Origin: Kerstersia similis | GTDB taxonomy: Bacteria; Pseudomonadota; Gammaproteobacteria; Burkholderiales; Burkholderiaceae_B | Assembly: GCF_965139615.1 (NCBI RefSeq) | Contig: NZ_CBCSIQ010000040.1 | Coordinates: 1 to 19,336, forward strand | Direction of reading: 5' to 3' | DNA length: 19,336 bases | In this document: positions 15,842 to 19,336 of the stretch, one piece after another | How positions within the stretch are numbered: the stretch's first letter is position 1 | How the letters are laid out: each line of letters begins with the position of its first letter | Notes under the pieces: model-generated | The model's database searches: none | What the model saw: only the letters and a program-made list of their open reading frames with translations | What the model was told of the DNA's origin: nothing | Program-made: the position numbers and the translations under genes

Positions 15842-17083
15842 TCAGTGCTGCGCCAGTTCCAGCAACAGATCGAGCAGGATGGCGGCGCCTGCGCCGATGT
15901 CCTGCTCGTGCGTGAACTCCGCGACGTTGTGCGATAGCCCCCCCACACTGGGGACGAAAATCATGCCAGTCGGACACATGCGCGCCAGCATCTGCGCGTC
16001 ATGGCCGGCGCCGCTGGGCATGCGGCGTACGCTGTGGCCGTGGGCGCGCGCCAGGGTTTCCACGCGGCTGATGATGCGCTCGTCGAACGCGACCGGTTCA
16101 AAATCAGCCAGCACGCGGTGCGCAATCCGGACGCCTTCTTCGGCTGCCAGCGTATCGGCATATGCCAGGCATTCGGCGATGGCCTGGCGCAAGGCGGCGC
16201 CGTCGGTGTTGCGCAGGTCCAGCGTAAAGGTGGCGCGGTTGGGGATGACGTTGATCAGGCTGGGATGCAGCTGGATATGGCCGACTGTGGCCAGTTGGCC
16301 GCCGCCCATGCGGCGGGTGAGATCGCGCGCAAAGCAGGCGATTCGTGCGGCGACCAGACCTGCATCGTGTCGCAGCGCCATGGGGGTCGTGCCGGCGTGG
16401 TTGGAGGTGCCTTCAACCGTGAACTCCAGCCAGTGAATGCCTTGCACGCCGGTGACTGCGCCGATGGTCGTGCGCTCATGCTCCAGCAGCGGGCCCTGTT
16501 CGATGTGCAGTTCGACAAAGGCATGCACCTGATTGCCGCCTACCGGTGCAGGGCCGTCGTAGCCGATGCGGCGCAGGTTGTCGCCGACGGTCGTGCCGTC
16601 TATGCCGACGGTGTCGAGCGCCTGTTGCAGTGGCAGACCGCCCTGATAAACCAGGCTGCCCATCATATCGGGGGCAAAGCGCGAGCCCTCTTCATTGGTG
16701 AAGAAAGTGACGGCCAATGGCCGGCGTGTCTGTATGCCGGCATCATTGAGCGCGGCCACGACTTCCAGCCCGGCCAGGACGCCGAGATTGCCGTCGTAAC
16801 GGCCGCCGGTGCGTACCGTGTCGATGTGCGAGCCGGTCATGACGGGCGGGCCATCTTCCAGCCCGCGCCGCAGGCCTGTGACATTGCCGATGGCATCCAC
16901 GGTGATTTCCAGGCCCAGTTCACGCATCCAGCCGGTGACCAGGTCGCGGCCCTGGCGATCTTCGTCCGTGAGGGCCAGGCGGCAGACGCCACCGCCTGCA
17001 ATGGCGCCGACCTGGCCCAGTGCCGCGATGCGATCCAGCAGGCGTGGCAGCTTGATGCGAGCGTGGGGAGCAGGCTGCGTCAT
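15842..17083 (-). CDS. N-carbamoyl-L-amino acid hydrolase / ureido-acid amidohydrolase (M20 family)
   Basis: The product has 413 residues. Metal ligands of the HyuC/AmaB/AllC group are all visible: His86 in GSHIDTV, Asp97 in GRYDGNLG, Glu131 and Glu132 in FTNEEGSRF, His193 in ELHIEQGP, and His385 in GGLSHNVAEFTHEQD. The dimerisation-lid residues that bind the substrate carboxylate are also present (SNHAGTTPM, 227-235, and RHD). The family hydrolyses N-carbamoyl-L-amino acids, beta-ureidopropionate or allantoate. Next to the D-carbamoylase, L-carbamoylase is the best call, but beta-ureidopropionase or allantoate amidohydrolase cannot be excluded. The ATG at 17083 has GGAG seven bases upstream and overlaps the previous stop by 4 bp (ATGA), so translation is coupled to the ammonia-lyase. 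Confidence 0.9.
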   Translation of the reverse strand: MTQPAPHARIKLPRLLDRIAALGQVGAIAGGGVCRLALTDEDRQGRDLVTGWMRELGLEITVDAIGNVTGLRRGLEDGPPVMTGSHIDTVRTGGRYDGNLGVLAGLEVVAALNDAGIQTRRPLAVTFFTNEEGSRFAPDMMGSLVYQGGLPLQQALDTVGIDGTTVGDNLRRIGYDGPAPVGGNQVHAFVELHIEQGPLLEHERTTIGAVTGVQGIHWLEFTVEGTSNHAGTTPMALRHDAGLVAARIACFARDLTRRMGGGQLATVGHIQLHPSLINVIPNRATFTLDLRNTDGAALRQAIAECLAYADTLAAEEGVRIAHRVLADFEPVAFDERIISRVETLARAHGHSVRRMPSGAGHDAQMLARMCPTGMIFVPSVGGLSHNVAEFTHEQDIGAGAAILLDLLLELAQH

Positions 17084-18318
17084 GCGGGTTCTCCGATTTC
17101 CTCGGGCTTGCGGCCGACGATTTGTTCATACAGCACGGGGTCGGTAGCGCCTTCGCTGCCGAACAGCAGGATGCGGCTGTCTGTGTCCAGGCCTAGCGCC
17201 GCGCGAGCGCCAGGGTCTGCCAGCGCGGCCAGGGCGCCAGCCAGGCCGGCCACGGCGGATTCTCCCGCTACCAGGGGGGCATCGCCGTAGGGGCTATCGG
17301 CCAGCAGGCGGACGGTATCGAGCGCGGCGGCGTCATCGACGGTCAGGAATGCCTGCACGCCGGGCTTCAGAATTTCCCAGGCCAGCAGGGAAACTTCGCC
17401 GCAAGCCAGGCCGGCCATGACGGTATCAAGCTCGCCGTGCACGGCAACCGGATGACCTGCCTTGGCGCTTTCATAAAGGCAGGCCGCCTTGTCGGGTTCG
17501 ACCACCACAAAGCGCGGCCGGCGTGTGCCCAGGCGCTCCCAGAAATGTGCGCAGACAGCGGCGGCCAGGCCACCGACACCGCCTTGCAGGAAAACATGGG
17601 TAGGCAGGGCGGCGTCCGTCCGGGCCAGTTGCTGCAAGGCTTCTTCCGCCATGACGCCATAGCCCTGCATGACATCCTTGGGGACATCCATATAGCCAGG
17701 GTAGGAGGTGTCCGAGACGACGAAGCGGCCCAGCCGATCGGCATCTTCTGCCGCCTGGCGGACGGAGTCGTCATAGTTGCCGGGCGTACGCACCACCTGC
17801 GCGCCATAGCTTTCGATGGCAGCCTTGCGGCCTTCACTGACGGTGGCATGGATATAGATGACGCATTGGCAGCCGAAGCGCTCCGCGCCCCAGGCGACGG
17901 AACGGCCATGATTGCCGTCCGTGGCGCAGGTGACGGTCATGTGTTGCGTCAGGTCGCGATAGCGGCCCGACAGTAGGTCCTCTATGCCCAGGTCGGTTCT
18001 GTTCAGGCGCTGGTTCAGTTCGCGCAGCAGCAGGCGGCTGACCGCATAGGCACCGCCCAGCGCCTTGAAACTGCCCAGGCCGAAGCGGTGCGCTTCCTGT
18101 TTGTAGAGAATTTGCTGCACGCCGGCGGCGCTGGCGAGACCGGCAAGATTGCGCAGCGGCGTGGCGGCGTAGCCGGGCCAGCGGCGGATTTGCTCGTTGG
18201 CCTGTTCGAAGGCCGTGCCGCCCAGAATGGCCTGTTGCGTGGGGCCATACGGCGCGTCTGGTGCAAAAGCCACGTTGCGAATCCAGTGCAGGCGGGCGTT
18301 GGGTAGGATGGTGGACAT
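17080..18318 (-). CDS. dpaL: 2,3-diaminopropionate ammonia-lyase (PLP-dependent, fold type II)
   Basis: The product has 412 residues (about 400 in E. coli YgeX). It carries the PLP lysine in KQEAHRFGLGSFKALGGAYA (Lys85), the TDGNHGRSVAWGAERFG segment, MQGYGVMAEEAL, the phosphate-binding glycine loop GGVGGLAA, VEPDKAACLY, and MAGLACGEVSLLAWEIL, all typical of this family rather than of threonine dehydratase. The enzyme converts 2,3-diaminopropionate to pyruvate and two ammonia; characterised members accept both D and L forms. The ATG at 18318 has AAGGAG six bases upstream. It lies 44 bp after the regulator gene and shares a 4-bp overlap with the L-carbamoylase, so it is the first enzyme gene of the operon. 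Confidence 0.94.
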   Translation of the reverse strand: MSTILPNARLHWIRNVAFAPDAPYGPTQQAILGGTAFEQANEQIRRWPGYAATPLRNLAGLASAAGVQQILYKQEAHRFGLGSFKALGGAYAVSRLLLRELNQRLNRTDLGIEDLLSGRYRDLTQHMTVTCATDGNHGRSVAWGAERFGCQCVIYIHATVSEGRKAAIESYGAQVVRTPGNYDDSVRQAAEDADRLGRFVVSDTSYPGYMDVPKDVMQGYGVMAEEALQQLARTDAALPTHVFLQGGVGGLAAAVCAHFWERLGTRRPRFVVVEPDKAACLYESAKAGHPVAVHGELDTVMAGLACGEVSLLAWEILKPGVQAFLTVDDAAALDTVRLLADSPYGDAPLVAGESAVAGLAGALAALADPGARAALGLDTDSRILLFGSEGATDPVLYEQIVGRKPEEIGEPA

Positions 18319-18362
18319 GAGAATCTCCTTGTTATTGGTGTCTGTTTGCGTGTGGGGCTGTG

Positions 18363-19214
18363 TCAGCGATGCAGGTCGCCGTACAGGTCATGCAGGGACT
18401 CGATGGTTTGCAGGCGTTGGCGGGCGGCGTCGCCCAGCGCAACGGTCAAGACTGAGCACAGGTGGTTGATGAGGCTCATGGCGGCGATGTAGGAATCAAA
18501 GACGGCCGGGCTGCGGTTGACGCAGCGCAGCACCACATCGGCGCGTGCCGGCAGCTCCGTTGCCGTCGGGTCGGTCAGGACGATGACGCGCGCGCCGACG
18601 CGGCTGGCATGTTCGACCACCGGTTTGAGCAGGGTGACGCGGCGCCGGAAGTCCATGACCAGCAGGACATCCTCCGGCCCCATGTCGGCCAGGTCCTCTG
18701 CCAGGTTCAGGCCGGCACCGGGCGCCAGCGCGACGCCGTCGCGCACCTGGGTCAGCAGGGCCCAGGCGTATTGCGCCAGGACGCGGCCATTGCGGAAACC
18801 GGCGATCCAGACCCGGCGAGAATGTGCCAGCAATGAAACTGTGGTTTCAACATCCCGGCCGTCCAGGCGTTCAAAGGTTTGCGCCAGGTTTTGCAGGTCG
18901 GTCGCCAGATGGGCGGCCAGGGCATCGCCGGATGCATCGGGCGGACGGACGCCCGCCATTTCATACAGCGGGGAACCGCGCTCGGCTTCGTCGCGGGCCT
19001 GGGCACGGATATCGTTGAAGTTTTCATAGCCCAGGCGCCGGAAAAAACGGCTGGCGGTGGCCTTGGAGACGCCGGCTTTCTTGGCCAGATCCGCACCGGA
19101 CCACGCGGCGATATTTCCCAGGCACTCCAGCGTGACATGGGCCAGCCGTTGTTCGCTATCGGTAAAGGTATCCTGCAAGGCCAGGATGCGTTCCTGCAAA
19201 GTGGTGGAGCTCAT
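18363..19214 (-). CDS. RpiR/MurR-family transcriptional regulator (HTH + SIS)
   Basis: The product has 283 residues. The N-terminal HTH_6 domain (about 1-77) includes the helix-turn-helix GADLAKKAGVSKATASRFFR (40-59) and LGYENFNDIR (61-70), standard for the family. The SIS domain (about 118-255) has VWIAGFRNGRVLAQYAWALL, LLVMDFRRR, GARVIVLTDP and ADVVLRC. SIS domains usually bind phosphosugars, but some family members control amino acid or hydantoin-type catabolism. It is the first gene of the operon, and its promoter carries a palindrome likely to be its own operator, so it probably represses itself and the downstream genes until an inducer binds. The ATG at 19214 has AGGA four bases upstream. 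The effector is unknown. Confidence 0.92.
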   Translation of the reverse strand: MSSTTLQERILALQDTFTDSEQRLAHVTLECLGNIAAWSGADLAKKAGVSKATASRFFRRLGYENFNDIRAQARDEAERGSPLYEMAGVRPPDASGDALAAHLATDLQNLAQTFERLDGRDVETTVSLLAHSRRVWIAGFRNGRVLAQYAWALLTQVRDGVALAPGAGLNLAEDLADMGPEDVLLVMDFRRRVTLLKPVVEHASRVGARVIVLTDPTATELPARADVVLRCVNRSPAVFDSYIAAMSLINHLCSVLTVALGDAARQRLQTIESLHDLYGDLHR

Positions 19215-19229
19215 GTCGTCCTACTCAAA

Positions 19230-19245
19230 TGAAACTTAAGTTTCA
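19230..19245 (-). promoter_or_regulatory. Perfect 16-bp palindromic operator (TGAAACTTAAGTTTCA)
   Basis: TGAAACTT and AAGTTTCA are perfect complementary arms. The site covers the predicted transcription start just downstream of the -10 and ends 15 bp before the regulator ATG. A further half-site, TGAAACT, lies at 19260-19266 in the promoter spacer, exactly 30 bp from the first, about three helical turns. This is the layout expected for a dimeric or tetrameric HTH repressor acting on its own promoter. Binding by the adjacent RpiR-type protein is inferred. Confidence 0.75.
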
Positions 19246-19247
19246 GT

Positions 19248-19276
19248 AGAATAGTTTTATGAAACTATGGTGTCAA
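19248..19276 (-). promoter_or_regulatory. Sigma-70-type promoter of the catabolic operon
   Basis: On the minus strand a perfect TTGACA -35 (19271-19276), a 17-bp spacer and TATTCT -10 (19248-19253) are present. Transcription should start near 19241, within the palindromic operator, giving a short leader before the regulator ATG at 19214. No other promoter of similar quality was seen between this and 12177, which supports one long transcript. Confidence 0.8.
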
Positions 19277-19336
19277 TAAAAATTGAGCGGGTGCGAGTAG
19301 GGAGTTCTCCCAGGGGGGGCAGGGGCAGTGCGAAGT
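19277..19336. other. Right edge, no gene seen
   Basis: This 60-bp stretch upstream of the operon promoter has an A-rich start (AATAAAAATT), possibly an UP-like element on the minus strand, and a run of seven G at 19313-19319. No open frame or site could be supported. Confidence 0.3.

Noticed and set aside
16001..17290. 429-codon plus-strand open frame opposite the L-carbamoylase
   Set aside because: The minus-strand frame has all metal ligands of the M20 family. The plus frame is a codon-bias mirror typical of GC-rich DNA.

Overview
The window looks like chromosomal DNA of a betaproteobacterium, most likely Burkholderiales/Alcaligenaceae. The reasons are moderately high GC, the FecI/FecR plus TonB-receptor architecture, a two-domain polyphosphate:AMP phosphotransferase, and an Agrobacterium-type D-carbamoylase beside amino-acid catabolic genes. 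The genus is inferred from gene content, not measured. All genes supported here lie on the minus strand, so the transcription order runs from high to low coordinates. No rRNA, tRNA, insertion sequence, integrase or CRISPR array was seen.

Region A (about 19336 to 12177) is a catabolic operon. Its order is an RpiR-type regulator, a PLP-dependent 2,3-diaminopropionate ammonia-lyase (dpaL/ygeX type), an M20-type N-carbamoyl-L-amino-acid hydrolase, a nitrilase-type N-carbamoyl-D-amino-acid hydrolase, an MFS (ACS-family) transporter and a YgeY-like M20 hydrolase. A strong sigma-70-type promoter (TTGACA, 17 bp, TATTCT) with a 16-bp perfect palindrome over the expected start site precedes the regulator. 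No hydantoinase is present. The set suggests uptake of ureido- or acyl-protected amino acids, removal of the N-carbamoyl or acyl group from either enantiomer, and cleavage of the released diaminopropionate to pyruvate and ammonia.

Region B (12062 to 10038) holds a polyphosphate:AMP phosphotransferase and a HIT-family nucleotide hydrolase, closely spaced. Both act on AMP-level nucleotides.

Region C (9870 to about 1472) is an iron-uptake locus: an ECF sigma factor (FecI type), its FecR-type membrane regulator, a candidate Fur box, a TonB-dependent ferric-siderophore-type receptor with an N-terminal signalling (STN) domain and a TTG start, and two large paralogous lipoproteins with repeated DGTxxGT motifs. 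A textbook rho-independent terminator closes the group.

Region D (1179 to 1) encodes a small secreted protein with a TbpB/hemophilin/fHbp-like C-terminal barrel motif. After a hairpin comes the 5' end of an exported protein cut by the window edge. By gene order the latter is a candidate Slam-type outer-membrane translocon. Regions C and D together suggest a surface iron or heme acquisition island with several poorly described exported proteins.
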